A stretch of 64,000 bases of DNA from DAOPKN01 sp035391225 (GCA_035391225.1 DAOPKN010000005.1:1-64000), one strand, 5' to 3'; numbered from the stretch's first letter, positions 1-7,477 are shown. The notes: generated by a model not told the origin, from the sequence alone. Made by a program: numbers and translations.

Positions 1-8
1 TTTTTTGC

Positions 9-37
9 TTGACGTGCCGGGTGCTCTGTGTTATAAT
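9..37 (+). promoter_or_regulatory. Consensus promoter for the tRNA/infC unit
   Basis: TTGACG (9-14) and TATAAT (32-37) are separated by 17 bases, close to the sigma-70 consensus, and the first tRNA begins 13 bases after the -10 box. TG followed by one base precedes TATAAT, so it is also an extended -10. It is the only clear promoter before infC. Confidence 0.9.
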
Positions 38-50
38 ATCCAGCGTTGTG

Positions 51-127
51 TCGGGGCGTGGCGCAGCTGGGAGCGCGCATGCCTTGGGTGCATGAGGTCG
101 CTGGTTCGAGTCCAGTCGCCCCGACCA
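51..127 (+). tRNA. tRNA-Pro (anticodon TGG)
   Basis: Cloverleaf with a 7-bp acceptor stem TCGGGGC/GCCCCGA, anticodon stem CATGC/GCATG, loop CTTGGGT giving anticodon TGG, T-arm with GTTCGAG, and an encoded CCA end. It is the first of seven closely packed tRNAs. Confidence 0.97.
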
Positions 128-134
128 GAGTACC

Positions 135-210
135 GCGGCTGTAGCTCAATTGGTAGAGCATTACCCTTCCAAGGTAAGGGTTGCGAGTTCGAGTCTCGTC
201 AGCCGCTCCA
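135..210 (+). tRNA. tRNA-Gly (anticodon TCC)
   Basis: Acceptor GCGGCTG/CAGCCGC, anticodon stem TTACC/GGTAA, loop CTTCCAA giving TCC, T-loop with GTTCGAG, discriminator T and encoded CCA. Confidence 0.97.
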
Positions 211-220
211 TGAGCTATGA

Positions 221-297
221 GCGCCCATAGCTCAATCGGATAGAGCATTGGATTTCTAATCCAAAGGCTGGGGGTTCGATTCCCTCTGGGCGCGCCA
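221..297 (+). tRNA. tRNA-Arg (anticodon TCT)
   Basis: Acceptor stem starts GCGCCCA; anticodon stem TTGGA/TCCAA with loop TTTCTAA giving TCT, reading AGA; T-arm GGTTCGATTCC; CCA is encoded. Confidence 0.97.
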
Positions 298-313
298 GCC
301 GAAACACATTTGT

Positions 314-389
314 GGTGGTTATAGCTCAGCGGTAGAGCGTCTGACTGTGGATCAGAATGCCGTGGGTTCAAATCCCACTAGCCACCCCA
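314..389 (+). tRNA. tRNA-His (anticodon GTG)
   Basis: Acceptor GTGGTTA/TAGCCAC is preceded by the extra G at position -1 (314) that faces the C discriminator, the identity element of histidine tRNA. The anticodon loop CTGTGGA gives GTG. CCA is encoded. Confidence 0.97.
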
Positions 390-391
390 AC

Positions 392-468
392 GCGCCTGTG
401 GCTCAACTGGATAGAGCATTGGACTTCGGATCCGAGGGTTGGGGGTTCGAATCCCTCCAGGCGCGCCA
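392..468 (+). tRNA. tRNA-Arg (anticodon TCG)
   Basis: Acceptor GCGCCTG/CAGGCGC; anticodon stem TTGGA/TCCGA with loop CTTCGGA giving TCG, reading CGA; CCA encoded. Only two bases separate it from tRNA-His, so it must be released by processing of a common transcript. Confidence 0.96.
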
Positions 469-481
469 AGAAGCAAGAGTT

Positions 482-571
482 GCCGAGGTGGTGGAATTGG
501 CAGACACGCATGGTTGAGGTCCATGTGGGAGGTTAAATCCCGTGCGGGTTCAAGTCCCGCCTTCGGCACCA
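482..571 (+). tRNA. tRNA-Leu (anticodon GAG)
   Basis: Class II tRNA of 90 bases with a long variable arm. Acceptor GCCGAGG/CTTCGGC, anticodon stem CATGG/CCATG, loop TTGAGGT giving GAG, discriminator A and encoded CCA. Confidence 0.97.
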
Positions 572-573
572 AC

Positions 574-649
574 GGGCCGTTAGCTCAATAGGCAGAGCAA
601 CTGACTCTTAATCAGTAGGCTACAGGTTCGATTCCTGTACGGCCCACCA
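574..649 (+). tRNA. tRNA-Lys (anticodon CTT)
   Basis: Acceptor GGGCCGT/ACGGCCC, anticodon loop CTCTTAA giving CTT, T-arm GGTTCGATTCC, encoded CCA. It is the last tRNA before infC and no terminator follows it directly. Confidence 0.97.
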
Positions 650-667
650 AAAAAACAAAGAAGGAAT

Positions 668-757
668 CCACCCGGGTTTCTCGCCTTCCAACTACGGTTC
701 GGTAGGTAAATGGGGTTGTGAACGGGTGGTTGCTACTTTTCCAGGACCACCTTTTTT
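668..757 (+). promoter_or_regulatory. infC leader attenuator with competing stems
   Basis: An intrinsic-terminator shape is formed by GGTGGT (725-730) pairing with ACCACC (746-751), followed by six T (752-757), just before the infC ribosome-binding site. Upstream, CCACCCG (668-674) is perfectly complementary to CGGGTGG (723-729), overlapping the 5' arm of the terminator, so the two stems exclude each other. Leaders of infC-rpmI-rplT operons are known in other bacteria to be repressed by L20. That L20 acts here is inference. Confidence 0.6.
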
Positions 758-781
758 GGTGATGAAAGGAGTTGAAACGGT

Positions 782-1354
782 ATCGCAAAAGACCCAAAGC
801 TTCCTCCCAAAAACGAGGAAATACGTGCATCGAAGGTACGTTTGATCGGAGACGACGGAGAACAACTCGGAATCATGGGTGCAAGGGACGCCATGTACCG
901 AGCGCGGGAAAAGGGGCTCGACCTGGTGTTGGTTGCTCCTTCTGCGAACCCACCGGTGGCGCGGATCATGGATTTTGGGAAGTACCGCTACGAGATCCAA
1001 AAGAAAACGCGGGAATCGAAGAAAAAACAGAAAAAGACCGAGCTCAAGCAAATGAAATTCCGCCCCAAGATCGACGAGAACGATTACCACACGAAGATGA
1101 ACCACGTGAAGCGCTTTTTGGGAGAAGGTCACATGGTCCGCGTGACGATCATGTTCCGGGGAAGGGAAATGGCTTTCACGGAGAAAGGCCTGGATATTTT
1201 GAACCGCGTCATGGCAGACACCACCGAGATCGCAAAATGTGTCTCCAAACCCAAGCTCGAGGGAAGAGATATGCACATGACGTTGTCTCCCCTCTCCGAA
1301 ATCGAGAGGAAGAAAGTGCAGAATAACCCAGCGGAGGAAACGGAAAACGCGTAG
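782..1354 (+). CDS. infC: Translation initiation factor IF-3, AUC start
   Basis: IF-3 binds the 30S subunit, blocks 50S joining and checks the start codon and initiator tRNA. The reading frame gives 190 residues: an N-terminal domain (around KNEEIRASKVRLIGDDGEQL), a lysine-rich linker near residues 75-90 and the C-terminal domain. The frame opens after a stop at 773-775, and the conserved N-terminus can only be included by starting at ATC (782), 10 bases after the strong site AAAGGAG (765-771). The next conventional start, TTG at 842, would delete the conserved NEEIR region. Rare AUU/AUC/AUA starts are a known autoregulatory feature of infC. It heads infC-rpmI-rplT. Confidence 0.95.
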   Translation: MAKDPKLPPKNEEIRASKVRLIGDDGEQLGIMGARDAMYRAREKGLDLVLVAPSANPPVARIMDFGKYRYEIQKKTRESKKKQKKTELKQMKFRPKIDENDYHTKMNHVKRFLGEGHMVRVTIMFRGREMAFTEKGLDILNRVMADTTEIAKCVSKPKLEGRDMHMTLSPLSEIERKKVQNNPAEETENA

Positions 1355-1384
1355 AATGGTTTTGGATAAAAGGAGGACTTGTCG

Positions 1385-1588
1385 ATGGCAAAAAACAAGA
1401 TGAAGACCCGAAAATCTGCCGCGAAGCGGTTTAAATTGAATCGAACCGGGAAAGTGATGCGCAATCATGGCTGCCATGCCCACGAAACGGGAAAGAAATC
1501 CACGAAAGTGACGCGCAGGCTCCGTGTGAAAGGTGTTGTTCCCAAGGCCATGGAGAAAAAAGTGAAACGCATGTTGGCCAAGGTGTAA
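1385..1588 (+). CDS. rpmI: 50S ribosomal protein L35
   Basis: A basic protein of 67 residues, the usual length for L35, starting MAKNKMKTRKSAAKRFK and containing the HETGKKSTK segment. ATG at 1385 is chosen because AAAGGAGG lies a normal distance upstream; the in-frame TTG two codons earlier is too close. It assembles into the large subunit and sits between infC and rplT, the conserved bacterial order. Confidence 0.97.
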   Translation: MAKNKMKTRKSAAKRFKLNRTGKVMRNHGCHAHETGKKSTKVTRRLRVKGVVPKAMEKKVKRMLAKV

Positions 1589-1615
1589 GGTGTTCGGTGA
1601 AAGGGAGGAATTGGC

Positions 1616-1972
1616 ATGAGGATAAAAAGAGCAGTCATTAAGAAGGCGAAAAAGAAAAAATTCCTGAAAGCGGTGAAGGGGTACCGCGGTGCAGCAAGTA
1701 GGCGGATTTCCCTTGCCAAAGAGCGTTTCTTCAAATCCGGGGTATACGCGTATCGCGGAAGGAAACAAAAAAAGCGCGACTACCGCCGTATGTGGATCAT
1801 TCGCATCAATGCAGCCGCTCGCCTTAATGGTATCCGTTACAACGAATTGATTCATGGCCTCAAACTGGCTGGCGTGAACATCAACCGCAAGATGCTTTCG
1901 GAGATCGCCGCAACGGATGCCGAGGCTTTCCAGGAGTACGTTCAGATTGCTCGCTCGTCGTTAGGCCAGTAG
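1616..1972 (+). CDS. rplT: 50S ribosomal protein L20
   Basis: 118 residues, full length for L20, rich in Arg and Lys, with typical segments AVKGYRGAASRR and RRMWIIRINAAARLNG. L20 binds 23S rRNA early in assembly and, in E. coli and Bacillus, represses its own operon by binding mRNA. The leader before infC (668-757) could be its target here. GGGAGG precedes the ATG. It is followed by tRNA-Pro and a terminator. Confidence 0.97.
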   Translation: MRIKRAVIKKAKKKKFLKAVKGYRGAASRRISLAKERFFKSGVYAYRGRKQKKRDYRRMWIIRINAAARLNGIRYNELIHGLKLAGVNINRKMLSEIAATDAEAFQEYVQIARSSLGQ

Positions 1973-1991
1973 AACTCGGTACATGCTTTTC

Positions 1992-2067
1992 CAGGGCGTA
2001 GTTCAGTTGGAAGAACGCCAGGTTCGGGACTTGGAGGTCGGGAGTTCAAGTCTCCCCGCCCTGACCA
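1992..2067 (+). tRNA. tRNA-Pro (anticodon CGG)
   Basis: Acceptor CAGGGCG/CGCCCTG, anticodon stem CCAGG/CTTGG with loop TTCGGGA giving CGG, T-arm GAGTTCAAGTC, encoded CCA. It lies 19 bases after rplT and 5 bases before a terminator, so it is probably cut from the infC operon transcript. Confidence 0.96.
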
Positions 2068-2072
2068 AGAGA

Positions 2073-2098
2073 AGGGATTCGAAAGAATCCCTTTTTTT
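2073..2098 (+). terminator. Intrinsic terminator of the infC/tRNA unit
   Basis: AGGGATTC (2073-2080), GAAA tetraloop, GAATCCCT (2085-2092), then six T. Perfect 8-bp stem. Confidence 0.9.
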
Positions 2099-2127
2099 AC
2101 AAGCAGCAAGGGAACGGTGAAGGTGCA

Positions 2128-3093
2128 ATGGGTTTTTGGAAGTTGATGAAGCTTTTGGTGTTTCTCCTGGTTTTCCTTCTGGTGGGGGGCTTTTTCCTGT
2201 TCTCGCTGTTGGATTACCAGCCAAAAGACGTGGAGGAAATGCCCCTGCTCGGTAGTGGGGGTCAAGGCTTTCCCACCACCTTTTCCCTACTGAGTTGGAA
2301 CGTAGAATTTGGTGGATACGACCAAGCAGTCGAGCAGAACTGGCCGGTTATCCTTGCACTGCTGGAAGGGACGCCAGCGGACCTTGTGTTGCTGCAGGAA
2401 ATCGATCGGGGTTCGAAGAGGGTTTCCGGCCAGGACCAGGTGCAGCAGGTCGTGGATTCGCTGGCAAACCCTTGTTGGACGTACGCGCTGAATTACCGCA
2501 GCCCCTGGGTGCCCGTGCCCCTGGCAAACCCCGTGGGAAGAGTGGAATCGGGGCTATTGACCCTGTCTGCGTTTTGCCCGGAACGGGCGTGGCGGTTTCG
2601 CCTGCCGGATTGGAACACCTGGCCGGTGAAAATGTTCCAGTACGACCGATGCCTATCGGTGTGGGAGATTTCGGTGGGTTCCCAGGGAAAGAAACTGTTC
2701 GTGGGCAACCTGCAACTTTCCCCCTTCTTCCACACCTCGCTGCTAGATGACCAGCTCGTGGCCATGAAGGAGCTGATGATGAACTGGTACGCGGAGGGGA
2801 ATTACGTGGTCCTGGGAGGCGATTGGCAGGTGCGATTGCCGGGGGTGTTCTTCGGAGATGGCAGCGTACAAAAGATTCCCAATGCTTGGACGCCATTTGG
2901 ATGGAAGTGGGCGTACGATCCTTCCTCTCCGGGGGAGAACGGAGGGGAATCTTCCACCACCACCGATGGTTTCCTATTGTCTCCGAACGTGGAGCTGCTG
3001 GAAGCGAAATGGCTCACACCACCATCCACCCCCTCACAGCATTCTCCTTTACTGCTTTCGCTTGCCCTCAAGGCAAACAAGCAAAGCCCATGA
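2128..3093 (+). CDS. Membrane-anchored EEP-fold protein, altered active site
   Basis: 321 residues. One hydrophobic helix (about residues 8-29) anchors the rest outside the membrane. The following domain has the layout of the endonuclease/exonuclease/phosphatase family: LLSWNVEFGG near residue 55, DLVLLQEID near 86, GGDWQV near 231 and a final HSPLLLSLAL. Two positions normally catalytic in this family look changed: NTHL is replaced by NLQL (His to Gln) and GDFN by GDWQ (Asn to Gln). The metal-binding Glu of LLQE and the terminal His are present. Activity as a nuclease or phosphatase is therefore doubtful. It stands alone between the infC terminator and a convergent tRNA cluster. Confidence 0.7.
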   Translation: MGFWKLMKLLVFLLVFLLVGGFFLFSLLDYQPKDVEEMPLLGSGGQGFPTTFSLLSWNVEFGGYDQAVEQNWPVILALLEGTPADLVLLQEIDRGSKRVSGQDQVQQVVDSLANPCWTYALNYRSPWVPVPLANPVGRVESGLLTLSAFCPERAWRFRLPDWNTWPVKMFQYDRCLSVWEISVGSQGKKLFVGNLQLSPFFHTSLLDDQLVAMKELMMNWYAEGNYVVLGGDWQVRLPGVFFGDGSVQKIPNAWTPFGWKWAYDPSSPGENGGESSTTTDGFLLSPNVELLEAKWLTPPSTPSQHSPLLLSLALKANKQSP

Positions 3094-3119
3094 AAAAAGC
3101 GGTCCAGGCTGGACCGCTT
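3093..3119 (-). terminator. Bidirectional terminator between the EEP gene and tRNAs
   Basis: AAGCGGTCCA (3097-3106), loop GGC, TGGACCGCTT (3110-3119). On the minus strand the stem is followed by six T, ending the tRNA-Lys-Leu-Gly transcript. On the plus strand a short T-rich stretch follows. Confidence 0.85.
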
Positions 3120-3122
3120 ATT

Positions 3123-3197
3123 TGGAGCGGAAGACGGGATTCGAACCCGCGACCCCCTGCTTGGCAAGCAGGTGCTCTACCACTGAGCCACATCCGC
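3123..3197 (-). tRNA. tRNA-Gly (anticodon GCC)
   Basis: On the minus strand the acceptor starts GCGGATG; anticodon stem CTGC/GCAG with loop TTGCCAA giving GCC; T-arm GGTTCGAATCC; encoded CCA. Last gene of a three-tRNA transcript. Confidence 0.96.
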
Positions 3198-3210
3198 ATT
3201 TTTTTATCGC

Positions 3211-3296
<86 letters not shown>

Positions 3297-3311
3297 TTGC
3301 ATTTCTGCAAA

Positions 3312-3387
3312 TGGTGAGCCGCCCGGGACTCGAACCCGGGACCCCGTGATTAAAAGTCACGTGCTCTACCGACTGAGCTAGCAGCCC
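3312..3387 (-). tRNA. tRNA-Lys (anticodon TTT)
   Basis: Acceptor GGGCTGC pairing with GCGGCTC (two G-U pairs), anticodon stem CGTGA/TCACG with loop CTTTTAA giving TTT, encoded CCA. It complements the tRNA-Lys(CTT) at the start of the window. Confidence 0.96.
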
Positions 3388-3426
3388 GATTTGCTTCCAA
3401 AGACCACGAATCCCTAATGCACGGTG

Positions 3427-3455
3427 ATTTTATCACAATTTGGCCGCAAATGCAA
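3427..3455 (-). promoter_or_regulatory. Promoter of the minus-strand tRNA cluster
   Basis: On the minus strand TTGCAT (3455-3450), 17 bases, then TAAAAT (3432-3427), preceded by TGTGA as an extended -10. tRNA-Lys starts about 40 bases downstream. Confidence 0.8.
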
Positions 3456-3477
3456 CCCCTAAAAACCCCTGGTGGGA

Positions 3478-4269
3478 TTAGCCGGTTTTTTTTCGGAAGA
3501 GGACGCGCAGGTTTTCCAAGAACATTTCCGAGAATTTCCGATCGCGAAAATTGCCGTCCGCTTGCAAGCCACTCAACCATTGTTCCAGCTTTTCCGGGTT
3601 CTGCGACAGGGATTGCAACTTTTGCAAGTAGGAGATCATCTGTTCGATTTCCAGGATGCGCCCCGGTTTTCCATGTCCGCAAATGACTTGCCGGGGGTTT
3701 TTGCGGCGGATGTTTTTGAGGGCCCGAATCCATTGCTCCAAGTCGCTGTCGTGCACGATTTCCGGGTGAAACCCGTTTACCACGATGTCTCCCGCGATCA
3801 CCAAACGTAGGGAAGGGATCCATCCCAAGACGGAATCGGGTGTGTGCCCCCCGCAATGTTCCAGCAGAATCTCCCTGTCTCCCATCTGAAGGGTGTACTC
3901 TTTCTCGAAGGTGATCGAGGGGGAAACGATGGGGATGGTTTCCGGCTCCAGCGCGGGATCGGTTTGGAAAACTTTCTCGATGTACGCGCTATCCATTTGG
4001 CGGAAGAACGCTTCGGTGCGTTGGTGGCACACCAAAGGTGCGGAGAAACCCGAATTCCCGAAAGAGTGGTCCGGATGGTAATGGGTGTTCACCACCAATG
4101 CCACCTCGCTTGACAAGAATCGCTGGATGTACAAGCGCACTTGGCTGGCCTTTGAGGGGAAAAGCGAAGCATCAAAGACCACAGCACCTTCCGTGGTCTG
4201 CACGCACGTGATGTTGGAACCTCCGAAGGGATTGTCGAACAGCAAAACACCCGGAACGATTTCTTGCAT
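3478..4269 (-). CDS. Metallo-beta-lactamase-fold hydrolase
   Basis: 263 residues in the metallo-beta-lactamase superfamily, which uses one or two zinc ions to hydrolyse thioesters, lactams, phosphoesters or similar bonds. The signature NTHYHPDH lies near residue 61, followed by further ligands in CGGHTPDS, AGDIVV and CGHGKP. ATG at 4269 is preceded by GAGGAG; a longer reading frame upstream has no ribosome-binding site. It has no signal peptide and is likely cytoplasmic. The substrate cannot be told; glyoxalase II-like or alkylsulfatase-like roles are equally open. The tRNA-Lys promoter starts just downstream. Confidence 0.9.
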   Translation of the reverse strand: MQEIVPGVLLFDNPFGGSNITCVQTTEGAVVFDASLFPSKASQVRLYIQRFLSSEVALVVNTHYHPDHSFGNSGFSAPLVCHQRTEAFFRQMDSAYIEKVFQTDPALEPETIPIVSPSITFEKEYTLQMGDREILLEHCGGHTPDSVLGWIPSLRLVIAGDIVVNGFHPEIVHDSDLEQWIRALKNIRRKNPRQVICGHGKPGRILEIEQMISYLQKLQSLSQNPEKLEQWLSGLQADGNFRDRKFSEMFLENLRVLFRKKTG

Positions 4270-4415
4270 GTCTTCTCCTCGTGATGGATTTGCTACAAGA
4301 TACCTTTCTATGGAAAGGTCGTTGAATCCTAACTTTGGAGGCTTTTTGGCGCATCTGGGAACCTTGGACATCCGGGTGGGCGAGAGCTTTTCCGGGAATG
4401 TTTTGCCAAGGATAT

Positions 4416-4425
4416 GTGATATAAT
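4416..4425 (+). promoter_or_regulatory. Extended -10 promoter of pyrG
   Basis: TGTGATATAAT has TATAAT at 4420-4425 and TG two bases before it, with no good -35. The same word recurs at several promoters in the window. pyrG begins about 35 bases downstream. Confidence 0.7.
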
Positions 4426-4460
4426 TTTTCCGCACGGAACGTCAATACAAGGGGGCTGGC

Positions 4461-6041
4461 ATGCCAGAAAAGTTCATCGTGGTAACCGGAGGGGTCATTA
4501 GCGGATTGGGCAAAGGCGTTTTCAGTGCTTCCGCCGGAAGAGTTCTGAAAGAGATCGGAATGGATGTCAACGCGGTGAAAATGGACCCGTACTTGAACGT
4601 GGATGCAGGTACCATGAATCCCAACCAGCACGGGGAAGTGTTTGTGACCGACGATGGGTACGAGGCGGACCTTGACCTGGGGCACTACGAGCGTTTCCTT
4701 GGGAACCACATGAAACGCGAGAATAACATCACCGCGGGGCAGATCTACTCCGCTGTTATTGGCAAGGAACGAGGGGGAAAGTACCTGGGTTCCACCGTGC
4801 AAATGGTTCCCCATGTTACCCGGGAAATCAAGGAACGCTTAATGGCAATCGATTGCAACGTTCTGATCGTGGAAATCGGGGGAACGGTGGGCGATATCGA
4901 AGGGGAAATTTTCCTGGAAGCCATCCGGGAGCTATACCTGGAACGGGGAAAGGAGAATTTCCTGTTCATCCACATGACGTACGTGCCCTACCTGCGGACG
5001 ACCAACGAGTTCAAGACGAAGCCCACCCAACAGTCCGTGCAACTCTTGCGGAGAATTGGGATCCAGCCCGATATAATCGTGGCCCGGAGTGAGACCGCGG
5101 TGGAAACGGGAGAGATCCACAAGATCGCCCTCTTCGCGGGTGTTCGCCCCAACATGGTGGTGAACCTCCCGGATATCAAGAACGTGTACGAGGTTCCCCA
5201 GAAATTGTACCACATGCGTTTCCAGGAGTTGGTGGAGGAGCGTTTTGGGCTCAAAGGGGCCGATACCTTCCGGTGGTCGTTTCCCACGGCTTTCCTACCC
5301 TACCGCATCGGCCTCGTGGGAAAATACCTGGGTACGGATGATGCCTACAAGAGCATCAACGAGTCCATCTTCCTCTGCGGCGTGGAAAAACCAGTGATGA
5401 TCGATGCCCAGGAACTCGAAGAGTTATCCGACGAGGATTGCGAAAGCTACTTGCAAGGGTTTGACGGGTTCATTATCCCGGGGGGTTTTGGGAAGCGGGG
5501 AATCGAGGGGAAGATCCGGTGTATCCGGTATGCCCGGGAGAAGGGCAAGCCCCTACTGGGAATTTGCCTGGGAATGCAGCTGATGGTTGTGGAATCCGCG
5601 CGAAACGTGTGGAACCTTTCCGGGGCAAACTCCACGGAGTTTGATCCAGCGGCGCCCTATCCGGTAATCGATATGATGGAAGAGCAGAAGAAAGCGTTGG
5701 ACCTGGGAGGCACCATGCGATTGGGAGCCCAGAGCACACCACTGCATGCCTCTTCCCGATTGAAGAGCGTGTACGGGGGAAGTGACGAGGTTTTCGAAAG
5801 GCACCGGCACCGCTACGAGGTGAACACGGGGTTGACGGCTGCGTTCCTGCAAACCGCCGGATCGGGGCAAAATGCTCTGGCCATCAGCTCCTCTGGCGAT
5901 TTCGTGGAAGCAGTGGAGATTTCTTCCCACCCGTTTTTCATCGGGGTGCAATACCATCCGGAATTCTTGACCAAGGTGGGAGAACCACATCCCCTTTTCC
6001 AGGGATTCGTGCAGAGTATTGGAGAACAAAGAAACAGGTAA
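4461..6041 (+). CDS. pyrG: CTP synthase
   Basis: 526 residues. It converts UTP to CTP with ATP and glutamine-derived ammonia, the last step of pyrimidine nucleotide synthesis. The N-terminal synthase domain opens with the P-loop-like VTGGVISGLGKGV and carries KMDPYLNVDAGTMNP and the HGEVFVTDDG segment. The C-terminal class I glutamine amidotransferase has the nucleophile motif GICLGMQ near residue 373 and YHPEF near 500. It is slightly shorter than the E. coli enzyme (545). It appears to be transcribed alone from the extended -10 promoter, with the small barrel gene close behind. Confidence 0.97.
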   Translation: MPEKFIVVTGGVISGLGKGVFSASAGRVLKEIGMDVNAVKMDPYLNVDAGTMNPNQHGEVFVTDDGYEADLDLGHYERFLGNHMKRENNITAGQIYSAVIGKERGGKYLGSTVQMVPHVTREIKERLMAIDCNVLIVEIGGTVGDIEGEIFLEAIRELYLERGKENFLFIHMTYVPYLRTTNEFKTKPTQQSVQLLRRIGIQPDIIVARSETAVETGEIHKIALFAGVRPNMVVNLPDIKNVYEVPQKLYHMRFQELVEERFGLKGADTFRWSFPTAFLPYRIGLVGKYLGTDDAYKSINESIFLCGVEKPVMIDAQELEELSDEDCESYLQGFDGFIIPGGFGKRGIEGKIRCIRYAREKGKPLLGICLGMQLMVVESARNVWNLSGANSTEFDPAAPYPVIDMMEEQKKALDLGGTMRLGAQSTPLHASSRLKSVYGGSDEVFERHRHRYEVNTGLTAAFLQTAGSGQNALAISSSGDFVEAVEISSHPFFIGVQYHPEFLTKVGEPHPLFQGFVQSIGEQRNR

Positions 6042-6080
6042 GGAAAATTTTCCATTTCTCGTGGGGAGGTAGAAAGAACG

Positions 6081-6581
6081 ATGAGGATTCGAATGACCGC
6101 AATGCTTGCAGCTGTGCTGCTGCTTCTGGGGAGTGTTCTGTTGGCATCCCCCTTTTCCGTGGGAGTGTACGGGGGTTTACCCTCGGGTATTGGCATGGAA
6201 TACCACTTTTCCCCCGAACTGTCGGTGAACCTTGTGGGCGGGTACGCCTACATGCTGGGGCCAACTGGCATCGATATTGGCCTCTCGATGAAGTATTCCT
6301 TTGCCCTGGGTCCGGTTTCTCTTTTCGCGGGCGGAGGCATCGATTTCGTGTACTTGACCAAGGAATGGGACTACGATGCCACGGGGGATGCCACTCCGCT
6401 TCAGGCGGGCGGGTCGGTGAACTACGTCCAGATTCCGGTAGGGGTGAGTTACTTTTTACCCATGGGGGGCGGCGAGCAGAGCGGTTTGAAGATCTTTGGA
6501 GAAGTCGTTCCCATGATCGCGCTTAGTTCGCCCCAAAAATTCCGCTTTGGCTTTGGAATAGGGGTGTATTACCGCTTTTAG
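6081..6581 (+). CDS. Small outer-membrane beta-barrel protein
   Basis: 166 residues with a signal peptide (MRIRMTAMLAAVLLLLGSVL, cleavage likely after LLAS). The mature part alternates short Gly-rich amphipathic strands (VGVYGGLPSGIGMEYHF, VSLFAGGGIDFVYL) and ends VYYRF, the terminal aromatic residue recognised by the barrel-assembly machinery. An eight-stranded barrel is likely. Its function is unknown. The stop codon overlaps the end of the convergent CMD-GAF gene by four bases. Confidence 0.75.
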   Translation: MRIRMTAMLAAVLLLLGSVLLASPFSVGVYGGLPSGIGMEYHFSPELSVNLVGGYAYMLGPTGIDIGLSMKYSFALGPVSLFAGGGIDFVYLTKEWDYDATGDATPLQAGGSVNYVQIPVGVSYFLPMGGGEQSGLKIFGEVVPMIALSSPQKFRFGFGIGVYYRF

Positions 6582-7399
6582 GGAGTAGCCAGCAAAAAAG
6601 CAGTCCTTTGCGCGACTGCTTCCAGGAGTTTTTGGTCTTTATCCCCAAAGGGTTCCAGGCTGTGGGAGTCGATGTCCAGTTCTCCCACGAGTTGTTCTTG
6701 GAAGAACACGGGGGCCAGGATCTCCGAACGTACGTCCGCGCTGCACGAAAGGTAATTGGTTTCCTTGGACACATCCTGCACGATGAAGGTGGCCTGCTGT
6801 TCCGCCGCCTGACCGCAAATCCCCTCGCCGAAGGAGATTTTCACGTGCTCGGTGGGTTTTCCCACGAAGGGGCCAAGCTCCAATGTTCGTTGCTCCTTTT
6901 CCGAGACGATGTAGAATCCCACCCAATCGTAGTAGCCCACCATCCGGCGCAGCACTTCGCATACTTGCAGAAGCAGTTTCCCTGCTGGCGCATTTCCCAC
7001 CACCACCTGGTCCACGAGCGAAAGGATTTGCGGTGCTTCCCATTGCATGGGACGGTAGCGAACCAGGTTCTCCCATGTGTCAATGGCCCTTCGGAAATGC
7101 GGAATCACGATGGACCCCCCCACCAAAAGGCCGATGTTCATGGTCTCTACGAAGCTTTCCCCCGCTACTCCCAGCTGGAAGACGCGCTCCACGTGGTAGC
7201 GGATGCAGTCGTCGCAGCGCAACACCAAAGAAGAAACGAGACCGAGGAGCTCCTTGGTGGTGGCATCCAAGGCGCCAGGTTGGTACATCTGGGAATCCAG
7301 GCTCCAGAATCGCTTCGTGTCCCGGTTGGCATACTCCATGACCAGGTCGTTCAATCGTTTGCGTTCCTGCGAAAAAGCGTGAACCGAAGAGTCGTTCAT
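6578..7399 (-). CDS. CMD (AhpD-like) domain fused to a fRMsr-type GAF domain
   Basis: 273 residues in two parts. Residues about 40-125 resemble the carboxymuconolactone decarboxylase/AhpD family with the redox motif C62-DD-C65 and His69. Residues about 128-272 resemble the GAF domain of free methionine-(R)-sulfoxide reductase (YDWVGFYIV, GICGQAAE, NYLSCSADVRSEI, GELDIDSH). Two of the three cysteines used by that enzyme family are recognisable. A redox role such as methionine sulfoxide repair with an attached dithiol donor is inference; a redox sensor is the alternative. ATG at 7399 follows GGGAGGAG. The gene is divergent from the SRP RNA. Confidence 0.75.
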   Translation of the reverse strand: MNDSSVHAFSQERKRLNDLVMEYANRDTKRFWSLDSQMYQPGALDATTKELLGLVSSLVLRCDDCIRYHVERVFQLGVAGESFVETMNIGLLVGGSIVIPHFRRAIDTWENLVRYRPMQWEAPQILSLVDQVVVGNAPAGKLLLQVCEVLRRMVGYYDWVGFYIVSEKEQRTLELGPFVGKPTEHVKISFGEGICGQAAEQQATFIVQDVSKETNYLSCSADVRSEILAPVFFQEQLVGELDIDSHSLEPFGDKDQKLLEAVAQRTAFLLATP

Positions 7400-7442
7400 G
7401 GGGTTTGCTCCTCCCTTGGGATGCCAAAGCTGCGTGCAAGCC

Positions 7443-7471
7443 TTGCACCCTGTCGCGGAATGTGATACAAT
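7443..7471 (+). promoter_or_regulatory. Promoter of the SRP RNA
   Basis: TTGCAC (7443-7448), 17 bases, TACAAT (7466-7471), with TGTGA just before the -10. The RNA 5' stem starts 7-10 bases downstream. Confidence 0.85.
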
Positions 7472-7477
7472 AGGCAT

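Noticed and set aside
842..844. TTG at 842 as the infC start
   Set aside because: It would remove the conserved NEEIR segment of IF-3, and no ribosome-binding site is placed for it.
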